DNA of 33,972 bases from Candidatus Levyibacteriota bacterium (GCA_016204535.1 JACQKL010000009.1:1-33972); one strand, 5' to 3'. Counted from the stretch's first letter, positions 18,492 through 26,877 are shown. The notes: generated from the letters alone by a model not told the origin. A program made the numbers and translations.

Positions 18492-19373
18492 ATGTTAAAA
18501 GTTCATTTTTATAAAGCACAGTGCCGACTAGGCATTATTTATCATCCTATTCATCAGAAAGATTTTAACATTGGCGTTGAAGATGGACCCGATGCAATAC
18601 TTACAAACTCTTTTCTTAAAAAGTTCAAAGAAAATCGAACTTCGGAATTTAATTTTCTCAAACCCGAAGAAATTGATAGAAACAACTATTTAAATATTAT
18701 TGCCGAAAATCTTGAAAGTTTTAAAAATTTAATAAATAAGACCTTAAAGGCAAATGAAACGCAAGTTGTAATCGGCGGAGATAACTCTGTAACTTTTTCT
18801 TCACTTCTCGCTTTAATTGAAAGAGTAGGAGATGCCAAAAAAATTGGCTATATCCAGCTTGATTCACATGGTGAAATGAATTTATATAAATCTAGTCCTA
18901 CAAAAAATTTTCATGGAATGTATATGCGGCCATTCCTTGACAGTTTTGATGTTCCAATAATCAGCAATTTAGTCACTCAAAAACTTCCGCTAAAAAACAC
19001 GCTTTTTATTGGAGATCAGGAGTTGGACGAAGAAGAAAGTATATTTTTCAAGAAAAGCAAATTGAAAAACATAAATAGAAAAAATGTTTTGGAAGATAGA
19101 AAAATTGTTTTGGAATACTTGAAAAAATTTACTTCTTCTTTTGAATATCTTCATGTAAATTTTGACGTTGACGCATTTAACAAAAAAGGAGTACAGGCTA
19201 CGGGTATTCCCTCGGGCAATGGCTTTAAGCTTAAAGAATTAATTCCTTTAATTGAAGTCGTTTCCAAACATCCGCGCCTATCTTTAGATTTGTCTGAGGT
19301 TAACCCTCGAAAAATTGGAATTGACAAAACCATAAGGATTGTGCATGAAGTATTGTTGCGTTTTCTAAGTTAG
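18492..19373 (+). CDS. Arginase/agmatinase/formiminoglutamase-fold (ureohydrolase) protein with altered metal motifs
   Basis: VIGGDNSVTFSS, YIQLDSHGEMNLY, HVNFDVDAFNKKGVQATGIPSGNG, LDLSEVNP. Confidence 0.82.
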   Translation: MLKVHFYKAQCRLGIIYHPIHQKDFNIGVEDGPDAILTNSFLKKFKENRTSEFNFLKPEEIDRNNYLNIIAENLESFKNLINKTLKANETQVVIGGDNSVTFSSLLALIERVGDAKKIGYIQLDSHGEMNLYKSSPTKNFHGMYMRPFLDSFDVPIISNLVTQKLPLKNTLFIGDQELDEEESIFFKKSKLKNINRKNVLEDRKIVLEYLKKFTSSFEYLHVNFDVDAFNKKGVQATGIPSGNGFKLKELIPLIEVVSKHPRLSLDLSEVNPRKIGIDKTIRIVHEVLLRFLS

Positions 19374-19379
19374 CTTAAT

Positions 19380-19865
19380 TCATCTTCTTAAATACAATAT
19401 TACCCCTATTATTATTAAAATACTAGAAGCTGTTAGGGGAGTAAAAACGGGACCAATCCAAAGCACTGGTATCATAAAATAGATATCGATATCAAAAAAG
19501 CTTTTCGGCCAACCGGTTAGATATTTTAAAAAAACATAATAGAAAATATCCCAAACCCCAAATACTATTAGAAACGCTCCAATTCTTTGTCTCCATTTAG
19601 TACGAGAAAGAAACGAAACTGCAAAGAGCACAATTATTGTAGCGACTTCTCTTTGAATTTCCGTAATGGTAATTACAGCATTATTTAGTATTGGAACTTC
19701 AGCTTGAATAAAAGCGATTACGCCTAGATCGAAAAGTGTTTTATAATTATCTAAGGAATATCCATTATTATAACCAGACATATCTCGTAAATAGGAAACT
19801 ACTGCAGCCTCAACAAATGCAAAAGCAATTCCAAAAATTATTAAGATAAACAATTTCTCTTTCAC
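19380..19865 (-). CDS. Hypothetical multi-pass membrane protein
   Basis: 161 aa, ~4 TM segments, long uninterrupted ORF between well-placed neighbours. Confidence 0.6.
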   Translation of the reverse strand: MKEKLFILIIFGIAFAFVEAAVVSYLRDMSGYNNGYSLDNYKTLFDLGVIAFIQAEVPILNNAVITITEIQREVATIIVLFAVSFLSRTKWRQRIGAFLIVFGVWDIFYYVFLKYLTGWPKSFFDIDIYFMIPVLWIGPVFTPLTASSILIIIGVILYLRR

Positions 19866-19917
19866 GATTAAGATTTATAGCATCCAGCAACTAACAAGTC
19901 TGTTATAATCATTACCA

Positions 19918-20490
19918 ATGAAAACTATCGTCCTTGCTTCTAAATCTCCCAGAAGAAAAGCATTGCTGGAAAAAATCGGATTAAAGTTTATTATTTATCC
20001 TAGTAATTACAAAGAAGCCAATATCAGCTTGCCTCCTGAGAAATATGTTAAACATTTGTCTTTGCAAAAAGCAAAAGTTGTTGGTAAAAAATTTAAAAAT
20101 GCTTTAATCATCGCGGCAGATACTATTGTGGTAATAGATAGTGAAATTATAGGTAAGCCAAAAGATTTAGAAGATGCAAAGAGAATTTTAAAAAAACTCA
20201 GCGGAAAAATGCATTTTGTCTATACAGGCTTCACAATTTTTGATACGGATTCTCAGAGATCAAAAACAAAGTCTTCGAAAAGTAAGGTTTATTTTAAAAA
20301 TTTAAGTAGTAGGGAAATAGAAAGTTACGTAAAAAGCGGAAAACCATTTGACAAAGCAGGAGGCTATGCAATTCAGGAAAAAGCCGGAATTTTTATCAGA
20401 AAAGTTGAAGGAGATTTTTTTAATATCGTAGGTCTTCCAATTTATTCCCTCGTGAATGAATTAAAAAAGTTCGGATTTGATATAATCTAA
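19918..20490 (+). CDS. maf: Maf family nucleotide pyrophosphatase
   Basis: IVLASKSPRRKALLEKIG...AADTIVVIDSEIIGKPKDLEDAKRILKKLSGKMHFVYTGF. Confidence 0.95.
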   Translation: MKTIVLASKSPRRKALLEKIGLKFIIYPSNYKEANISLPPEKYVKHLSLQKAKVVGKKFKNALIIAADTIVVIDSEIIGKPKDLEDAKRILKKLSGKMHFVYTGFTIFDTDSQRSKTKSSKSKVYFKNLSSREIESYVKSGKPFDKAGGYAIQEKAGIFIRKVEGDFFNIVGLPIYSLVNELKKFGFDII

Positions 20491-20497
20491 GGGCTAC

Positions 20498-20571
20498 GCG
20501 CCTGTAGCTCAGCGGATTAGAGCATCTCGCTTCGGACGAGAGGGTCGGGGGTTCAATTCCCTCCAGGCGCA
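20498..20571 (+). tRNA. tRNA-Arg (anticodon TCG), no encoded CCA
   Basis: GCGCCTG..GCTC..GAGC..TCTCG-CTTCGGA-CGAGA..GGGGG-TTCAATT-CCCTC-CAGGCGC-A. Confidence 0.96.
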
Positions 20572-20574
20572 CTA

Positions 20575-22026
20575 ATGAAAATTATAAGCCTCATAATTAC
20601 AAAATATAAACATGAACTAATCCTGGTTTTCTTTATTCTTGTTTATGTTTTTTATTTTACGACTGCCAGTTTTTTTAGATATGACAATTTTTATACCGGC
20701 CGTTTTGATTTGGGCAATATGGACCAAACGGTCTGGAATACTATTAACGGAAGAATTTTTCAGGCATCAAGCGATCTAATCCCGTTATCCAGATTGTCCG
20801 CTCATGCGGATTTTATGCTTATTTTATTATCTCCGTTTTATTTGCTTTGGTCCCATCCGAAAATGCTTCTCTTAATACAGACCGTTGTTTTGTCTTTCGG
20901 AGCAATTTTTGTATTCTTAATAGGAAAAGAGATTCTTAAGAATAAAAATCTGGCTTTAATATTTAGTATCTTATACCTTATGAATCCCCTACTGCAGCTC
21001 ACCAATCTGTATGATTTTCATGCTGTTACGTTGTCTACCACTTTTCTTTTGGCTTCTTTTTATTTTTTAATTAAAAAAAAATATTTTTTACTGGTAATCT
21101 TTCTTTTACTATCTGGCATAACCAAAGAACAGGTCTGGATTATAGTAAGCATCTTTGGAATTCCTTTATTATTTAAAAAAGATATGAAATTAAAAATTTT
21201 AGGAGCAGGCATTATGCTTTTTTCTCTTTTTATTTTTGGACTGTTGGGTTATCTTATTTGGTATGCAATTCCGCAAAGTCTAGGCAGAGAACATTTTGCA
21301 GTATCTTATTACTCAGACTTTGGAGATTCGCCGCTTCAAGTTATTAAAACGATAATTTTTTCTCCCCAAAAAATTTTATCAACTGTTTTTAAAGAAGACC
21401 GTCTTGAGTATCTAAAACAATTATTTATACCCCTTGGATTCATCTCTTTCTTAAATCCTCTGGCTCTTGTATTTAGCATTCCCGATTTATTTATCAATCT
21501 TTTAAGCAAAAATCCCCAGCTCCATCAGATTTACTATCAATACACCGCAAATATTACTCCGTTTATTTTCATTTCTGCAATTTACGGTGTAAAGATATTT
21601 ATTAAATGGTTTCCAAAAATACCCAAATTTTTTATTTCATTTTATCTTATAATTTTTACGCTTTTATCTTCTTTTCTTTTTGGACCGCTGCCGGGAGGAA
21701 AAAATTCTAATCTTGATATGTTCACCAAACCTCAGCCAAAAAAACAAATTATAGAAAACTTCATTTCCAGAATTCCGCAAAAACACAGTGTTGCTGCTAC
21801 AAATAATTTGGGCTCACACGCTTCTCAACGAAGAGACATTTATACAATTCCGGAAGGAATAGACAGCGCAGACGTAATTCTTTTCTTATTAAATGATCAG
21901 TTTGCCCAGCCTTCCCTACAAGCTCAAAAAGAAATGGTTGAAAATTTAAAACAAGATAAGAGTTACATAAAAGTCTTTGAAAAAGATGATTTTGTAGTAT
22001 TCAAAAAAAGAGAAATTATGCTATAG
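20575..22026 (+). CDS. DUF2079 family membrane protein
   Basis: FFRYDNFYTGRFDLGNMDQTVWNTINGRIFQ plus many TM segments. Confidence 0.85.
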   Translation: MKIISLIITKYKHELILVFFILVYVFYFTTASFFRYDNFYTGRFDLGNMDQTVWNTINGRIFQASSDLIPLSRLSAHADFMLILLSPFYLLWSHPKMLLLIQTVVLSFGAIFVFLIGKEILKNKNLALIFSILYLMNPLLQLTNLYDFHAVTLSTTFLLASFYFLIKKKYFLLVIFLLLSGITKEQVWIIVSIFGIPLLFKKDMKLKILGAGIMLFSLFIFGLLGYLIWYAIPQSLGREHFAVSYYSDFGDSPLQVIKTIIFSPQKILSTVFKEDRLEYLKQLFIPLGFISFLNPLALVFSIPDLFINLLSKNPQLHQIYYQYTANITPFIFISAIYGVKIFIKWFPKIPKFFISFYLIIFTLLSSFLFGPLPGGKNSNLDMFTKPQPKKQIIENFISRIPQKHSVAATNNLGSHASQRRDIYTIPEGIDSADVILFLLNDQFAQPSLQAQKEMVENLKQDKSYIKVFEKDDFVVFKKREIML

Positions 22027-22034
22027 TATACCTT

Positions 22035-22838
22035 ATGCCCTACGTTTTAAAAGCAACCGGACAAAAAGAGTTATTTAGCGAAGAAAAGCTACGCTTATCC
22101 ATACAACGCTCCGGCCTACCAGCGAACCTTACCGAGGGAGTCGTAAATCACATTAAGCCTAAATTATACGAAGGGATTCCAACCGCTGAAATTTATAGAC
22201 ATATTACTGAATTTTTAGGCAATTCATCTAACCCTTTTAATAGGAGCCTGTATAGTCTGAAACAAGCGATTATGGAACTTGGTCCAACCGGCTATCCTTT
22301 CGAAGACTACATTTCCGAAATTTTGAAAATGGAGGGATATGCAACAACAGTAAGGCAGGTTTTGCAAGGAACTTGTGTTAGTCACGAAGTGGATGTTGTT
22401 GCCCAAAAACAAAACAAATACATGATTGAGTGTAAGTTTCATAATAATCCAGGGGGAAGATGTCAAATCCATGTTTCGCTATATACAAAGGCCCGCTTTG
22501 ATGATATCAAAGAAAAACACAATTTTAATGAGGCTTGGCTTGTAACCAATACCAAAATTACGCCTGATGCTCTAAATTATGCAATCTGTAGCAGGATGAA
22601 AGTAATTTCTTGGGATTACCCAGCGCAGGGAAGTTTTAGGGATTTGGTTGAAAAATACAAACTTTACCCAATTACAGTACTCTCCAGTATTTCACAAGCG
22701 CAAAAACAGTTATTAACTACAAACCATATTGTTTTAACTAGAGATCTTTACAAGAACCCCTCTTCTTTGGATGTTTTGGGGCTCCCAAATGGTAAAAGTA
22801 GCTCCATTCTTGCTGAATGTCAGTTTCTTAACGCATAA
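22035..22838 (+). CDS. ATP-cone domain fused to a Mrr-like PD-(D/E)XK nuclease domain
   Basis: MPYVLKATGQKELFSEEKLRLSIQRSGL (ATP-cone) and SHEVDVVAQKQNKYMIECKFH (D...ExK motif). Confidence 0.75.
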   Translation: MPYVLKATGQKELFSEEKLRLSIQRSGLPANLTEGVVNHIKPKLYEGIPTAEIYRHITEFLGNSSNPFNRSLYSLKQAIMELGPTGYPFEDYISEILKMEGYATTVRQVLQGTCVSHEVDVVAQKQNKYMIECKFHNNPGGRCQIHVSLYTKARFDDIKEKHNFNEAWLVTNTKITPDALNYAICSRMKVISWDYPAQGSFRDLVEKYKLYPITVLSSISQAQKQLLTTNHIVLTRDLYKNPSSLDVLGLPNGKSSSILAECQFLNA

Positions 22839-22857
22839 AATCCTTATATTCAAACCT

Positions 22858-22903
22858 AATCAACTCCCTGTGTTGATTCATATCTGAACATCGGGTATCC
22901 GAT
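22858..22903. terminator. Two intergenic hairpins between convergent genes, possible bidirectional terminator
   Basis: AATCAAC-TCCCTGT-GTTGATT 22858-22878; ATCGG-GTAT-CCGAT 22890-22903. Confidence 0.45.
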
Positions 22904-22925
22904 AGTAGGTTGATATGTGTGAATT

Positions 22926-24164
22926 TCAAATAGACTCGTGGGCGAGCTTTATTCTTTCATATTTATCAGCCAGATAACCATTTGGAACAGTTGTCAATTC
23001 ATCAGCGTATAGTAAAGAACCATTGCGGATAGTGTGGTTACCAAATTTTTCATTAATTTCATCTATTATTTTTTGTACTTTTTCTTTTTTATTATTTATA
23101 TCAAACAAGGAAAGCGGCGTATTTACCGAATCTTCTAAATTCCCAACCCATACGCTTATTTGCCTTACATAATTGAGGCGACACCTTCCAGGTGTCAAGC
23201 TAATACACATATCAAAAATCTCTTTTCCCGTATCGAAATATGCTTCGTATGTTTTTCTTGCATGAAAATTATCTGAACCCCTTAAGGATAATCCTACAGT
23301 TCTTGCTTTTTTACTTAACCTTCTTAGTTTTATGCTAACTTCTTCGCAGAGTTCAAAGATGTTTTGCAAAACTACACTTTTATTGTATTCATTTTTGGGC
23401 AAACAATAATTTCTGCCAACCGATTTTACCGCCGGAGCAGTGGTAAAAAAGTTTAAAGAATCTGAATCTATTCCCAAACCTATGTTTTTCAGAAAATGCC
23501 CTTCGGAATTTTTAAATTCTGAGATTAGCAAAGATAGGGAAGCATTTCGCAACTGCAAAAGAGTATAAATACCAATTTTATTAAGGCGTAATTTAATTCT
23601 TTCTCCAATTCCACACATATCAGTTAGTTTTGCCTGAAAATAAACCAATTCAAGATTATCTTTGGTAATTTCAAATACTCCATCCGGCTTATTAATGCCT
23701 GATGCCAGTTTGGCCAACAATCTATTGTGAGAAATGCCGACCGAAACCGTAATATATTCACCAATTTCTTCTCTTATTTCTTGTTTCAGTTTTATTATTA
23801 AGTTATATACACCATTAAACAGATGGGAAGTAGCCGTAACGTCCATAAATACCTCGTCAATTGAAAAAAGCTCAACAAAAGGGGAAAAATTTTTACAGAT
23901 ATTTAGAAACTTTTTTGATATTTCAAAGTACTTAACAAAATCTGCTTTAACTAAATTAAGAGTTGGGCAAACTTGTAATGCTTCATAAGTGCGAGCGCCG
24001 GTTTTAATGCCTATTTTTTTGGCTTCTCGACTTGAGGCAATAATACAGGTTCGTCCATTTGCAGCTGTCACTCCAAGAGGTTTGTTTCTAAGCTTTGGAT
24101 TATATTGCTGCTCAACGCTGGCAAAGAACGAATCAAAGTCAATGTGAAGAATTGTTTTCTCCAT
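22926..24164 (-). CDS. dinB: Y-family DNA polymerase (DinB/ImpB family) containing an in-frame REP-derived segment
   Basis: ILHIDFDSFFASVEQQYNPKLRNKPLGV, FSIDEVFMDVT, VGISHNRLLAKLASGINKPDG. Confidence 0.93.
   Translation of the reverse strand: MEKTILHIDFDSFFASVEQQYNPKLRNKPLGVTAANGRTCIIASSREAKKIGIKTGARTYEALQVCPTLNLVKADFVKYFEISKKFLNICKNFSPFVELFSIDEVFMDVTATSHLFNGVYNLIIKLKQEIREEIGEYITVSVGISHNRLLAKLASGINKPDGVFEITKDNLELVYFQAKLTDMCGIGERIKLRLNKIGIYTLLQLRNASLSLLISEFKNSEGHFLKNIGLGIDSDSLNFFTTAPAVKSVGRNYCLPKNEYNKSVVLQNIFELCEEVSIKLRRLSKKARTVGLSLRGSDNFHARKTYEAYFDTGKEIFDMCISLTPGRCRLNYVRQISVWVGNLEDSVNTPLSLFDINNKKEKVQKIIDEINEKFGNHTIRNGSLLYADELTTVPNGYLADKYERIKLAHESI
23175..23202. repeat. REP-like palindrome GAGGCGACACCTTCCAGGTGTCAAGCTA inside dinB
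   Basis: 7-bp stem GACACCT-TCC-AGGTGTC; first 20 nt identical to the copy at 26122-26141. Confidence 0.85.
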
Positions 24165-24250
24165 ATTTTAAGAATACGGAAAAAATATCCGAAAAACAAT
24201 AGAACAAAAGTGGAATAAAAAGTATCAAAAACAGTCAGCTTCTTTTGTGC

Positions 24251-24256
24251 TATAAT
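24251..24256 (+). promoter_or_regulatory. Putative -10 box (TATAAT) of typA
   Basis: Perfect -10 consensus 40 nt upstream of ATG 24296. Confidence 0.45.
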
Positions 24257-24260
24257 TATA

Positions 24261-24292
24261 AGACAGCCAAAGAAGGTTTCCGGCTGTTTTTA
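24261..24292 (+). promoter_or_regulatory. 5' hairpin plus U-tract in typA leader (attenuator- or stabilizer-like)
   Basis: AGACAGCC 24261-24268 pairs with GGCTGTTT 24282-24289, followed by T-rich run before ATG. Confidence 0.45.
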
Positions 24293-24295
24293 TTT

Positions 24296-26119
24296 ATGGA
24301 TTCATTTAAGGCTGAAAAGATAAGAAATATCGCAGTAATTGCCCATGTTGATCATGGAAAAACAACTTTAGTTGATTTCATGCTTAAGCAGTTTAAGGCA
24401 TTTCGTGAAAATGAGGCAGAAATGCAGCAAACCACAATTTTAGATTCCAATCCGCTGGAAAGAGAACGGGGAATTACCATTCTGGCTAAAAACACTGCTA
24501 TTAACTATCAAAATTACAGAATTAATATTATTGATACTCCCGGCCATGCCGATTTTTCCGGAGAGGTGGAGAGAACATTAAACATGGCGGACGGAGCACT
24601 TTTAATTATTGACGCCTTAGAAGGCCCTATGCCGCAAACAAAATTTGTGCTTAAAAAGGCTCTAGAGATGGGTCTTAAGATAATTGTTATTATAAATAAA
24701 ATAGACAAAAAGCTCGCAAATATTAAAGATTCTTTTGAAAAAACCAATGATCTTTTTTTGGAGCTTGCCACTGATACAGATCAATTGAACTTTCCTGTTC
24801 TATATGCGATAGGTCGCGAAGGAAAAGCAGCAGAAAAGCTCGAGGACGTACAAAACTCTACCAGTTTGGATGCAATAATGCAAGTAATTGTAAAATATAT
24901 TCCAGCCCCTCGTGTTGAAAAAGGCCCTTTTAAGATGCTTATAGCCGCACTTGATTACGATTCCCACAAAGGAAAACACGTCATTGGAAAAATAAGAAGC
25001 GGAAGTCTAGAAAAAGGACAAGCAGTTGTTTTAATCAAAGCCGACAATAAACCAATACCAGCAAAAATTGAGAATATTTTTATAAACCGTGGGCTTAAAA
25101 AAGAAGAGGTTGAGGAAGTAACTGCAGGCGAGATAATTGAAATAACTGGAGTTAACAATGTTTCGATCGGCGATACGCTTACCGACCCGACCAATCCGAT
25201 TGCGCTTCCTAGAATTAATATCGAAGATCCAACAATTAAGATTGCTATTTTTGCCAATACTTCCCCCTTTGCCGGAAAAGAGGGAAAATTTTCCAACTCA
25301 AGACAAGTCTATGAAAGATTGCAAAAAGAACTAGAAACAAACATAAGTCTTAAGCTAGAAGTCAGAGATGACAAATTTATAGTTTCAGGCCGTGGAGAAC
25401 TGCATTTATCTATTCTAATTGAAACCCTAAGACGGGAAGGTTATGAATTTCAGGTTGAGAGACCTGAGGTTATTACAAAGGTTATTGATGGAGTAGAGAT
25501 GGAGCCGGTTGAAGACCTAATTGTAGATGTTCCGCAAGAATTTCAAGGAATTGTCACCAGAGAACTTGGAGAAAGAAGGGGAAAGATGACAAATATGACA
25601 ATCGACGGTAAAGACAACATCAGATTTGAATATAAAATTCCTTCAAAAGCTCTTCTTGGCATAAGAAATGTTTTACTGACTAACACAAAAGGAACTGCTG
25701 TAATTAACACTATGTTTGATAAATATGAACCACTGACTCCTCCTCTTCCAAAAATTAGAAACGGGGTTTTGATTGCCTCAGAGCCCGGAGTTGCCTTAAC
25801 TTTTGGACTGCAAAATGCGCAAGGACGAGGAATAACTTTTATAGATCCCGGAACTCCTGTTTATGAAGGAATGATTATCGGGCTTAACTCCCGAGGAGAA
25901 GACATTGAGATAAATGTAGCCAAAGGAAAACATTTAACTAACATGAGAGCTTCAACCAGTGATATTGCAATTGCCCTAACTCCGCCTCTAAAAATGAGTC
26001 TTGAGCAATATTTGGATTTCTTGGAAGACGATGAGCTTCTGGAGGTTACGCCCAAGAATTTAAGACTTCGCAAAAAGCTTCTCACCAAACTTGATCGCGT
26101 CAGAGCCGCGAGAGTATAA
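24296..26119 (+). CDS. typA: Translational GTPase TypA/BipA
   Basis: IRNIAVIAHVDHGKTTLVDFMLKQ, NPLERERGITILAKNTAI, DTPGHADFSGEVER, TypA-like C-terminus; start taken at MDSFKAEK. Confidence 0.96.
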   Translation: MDSFKAEKIRNIAVIAHVDHGKTTLVDFMLKQFKAFRENEAEMQQTTILDSNPLERERGITILAKNTAINYQNYRINIIDTPGHADFSGEVERTLNMADGALLIIDALEGPMPQTKFVLKKALEMGLKIIVIINKIDKKLANIKDSFEKTNDLFLELATDTDQLNFPVLYAIGREGKAAEKLEDVQNSTSLDAIMQVIVKYIPAPRVEKGPFKMLIAALDYDSHKGKHVIGKIRSGSLEKGQAVVLIKADNKPIPAKIENIFINRGLKKEEVEEVTAGEIIEITGVNNVSIGDTLTDPTNPIALPRINIEDPTIKIAIFANTSPFAGKEGKFSNSRQVYERLQKELETNISLKLEVRDDKFIVSGRGELHLSILIETLRREGYEFQVERPEVITKVIDGVEMEPVEDLIVDVPQEFQGIVTRELGERRGKMTNMTIDGKDNIRFEYKIPSKALLGIRNVLLTNTKGTAVINTMFDKYEPLTPPLPKIRNGVLIASEPGVALTFGLQNAQGRGITFIDPGTPVYEGMIIGLNSRGEDIEINVAKGKHLTNMRASTSDIAIALTPPLKMSLEQYLDFLEDDELLEVTPKNLRLRKKLLTKLDRVRAARV

Positions 26120-26120
26120 T
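26085..26120. repeat. Left copy of 36-bp imperfect direct repeat flanking the RAYT region
   Basis: CCAAACTTGATCGCGTCAGAGCCGCGAGAGTATAAT versus 26909-26944: 32 of 36 identical. Confidence 0.85.
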
Positions 26121-26121
26121 C

Positions 26122-26160
26122 GAGGCGACACCTTCCAGGTGCAATACGCAGACACCTTCT
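26122..26160. repeat. REP-like palindrome at the 3' side of the RAYT gene
   Basis: GAGGCGACACCTTCCAGGTG plus GACACCTTCT; GACACCTT 26151-26158 is the reverse complement of AAGGTGTC 26842-26849. Confidence 0.8.
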
Positions 26161-26162
26161 TT

Positions 26163-26816
26163 TTATGCCATCTCTTCATGTATTGCCCGCTCCAAAAGTT
26201 TTATTGACCTACCATAATCTTCTTGATCTAAAACAAACTTCTCATATGCTTCGGGTGAGGAAAATCCATCCATAATATAATTTTTGTGACAAAATCCCTT
26301 TTTAATTCCCAAATACTCCAAATAAGAAGAGTAAGTATATTTCCTAAGGTCTTTAGTAAGATAATCTATTAAGGGATTTAGATGAATATATCTAGACACA
26401 TGAATCAATTGCTCATCACTTTCTATTCTTACGGCCTTGAAACTTCCTTGAAAAAGCGGACCAACTCTTTTATATCGAGTATTAAAATATTTTGTATAGC
26501 TATTGCTTAATTTACTCAAGAACATTGTTATCCCGTTATCATTGACTTGTTTAAGAAGTAAATGAAAATGATTTGGCATCAAACAATAGCTAACTACTTC
26601 AGCGAAAAGCGGTCCGGAGAAAGTGTTTTTATCATCAACCTCCATCCTGCCCCTAAAAGAAAAACGCACATGCTGATCTCTTGCTCTGTAATAATTAAGA
26701 GAATCTGTAAAGCGACTGTAATCTCTTTTGTCGATAAATGTTGTTCTCTTCTCAACGCCGCGGTTGAACACGTGGTAAAACTGGTTATTTGCAAAAACTG
26801 TTTGTTGATAAGACAT
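26163..26816 (-). CDS. REP-associated IS200/Y1-like tyrosine transposase (RAYT)
   Basis: FYHVFNRGVEKRTTF, VSYCLMPNHFHLLLKQ (HxH), YTKYFNTRYKRVGPLFQGSFKAVRIESDEQLIHVSRYIHLNP. Confidence 0.93.
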   Translation of the reverse strand: MSYQQTVFANNQFYHVFNRGVEKRTTFIDKRDYSRFTDSLNYYRARDQHVRFSFRGRMEVDDKNTFSGPLFAEVVSYCLMPNHFHLLLKQVNDNGITMFLSKLSNSYTKYFNTRYKRVGPLFQGSFKAVRIESDEQLIHVSRYIHLNPLIDYLTKDLRKYTYSSYLEYLGIKKGFCHKNYIMDGFSSPEAYEKFVLDQEDYGRSIKLLERAIHEEMA

Positions 26817-26841
26817 AAGCTTAGTATGAAGTTTTTTAAAT

Positions 26842-26877
26842 AAGGTGTCAATAGCTGTTCACCCTCCAGGTGTCAAG
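26842..26877. repeat. REP-like palindrome at the 5' side of the RAYT gene
   Basis: AAGGTGTCAATAGCTGTTCACCCTCCAGGTGTCAAG. Confidence 0.75.

Larger units (their letters stand above)
26122..26877 (-). mobile_element. REP-RAYT unit (REP-associated tyrosine transposase with flanking palindromes)
   Basis: IS200-like transposase bracketed by REP-like palindromes on both sides. Confidence 0.8.

Noticed and set aside
24245-24295. Upstream TTG start of typA in the ORF track (MCYNYKTAKEG...)
   Set aside because: This segment contains the -10 box and 5' hairpin; the conserved protein begins at MDSFKAEKIRNIAVIAHVDHGKTT.
26594-26851. Second minus-strand ORF and plus-strand ORF overlapping the RAYT gene
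   Set aside because: Alternative frames of the transposase; only frame 26163-26816 carries the transposase motifs.
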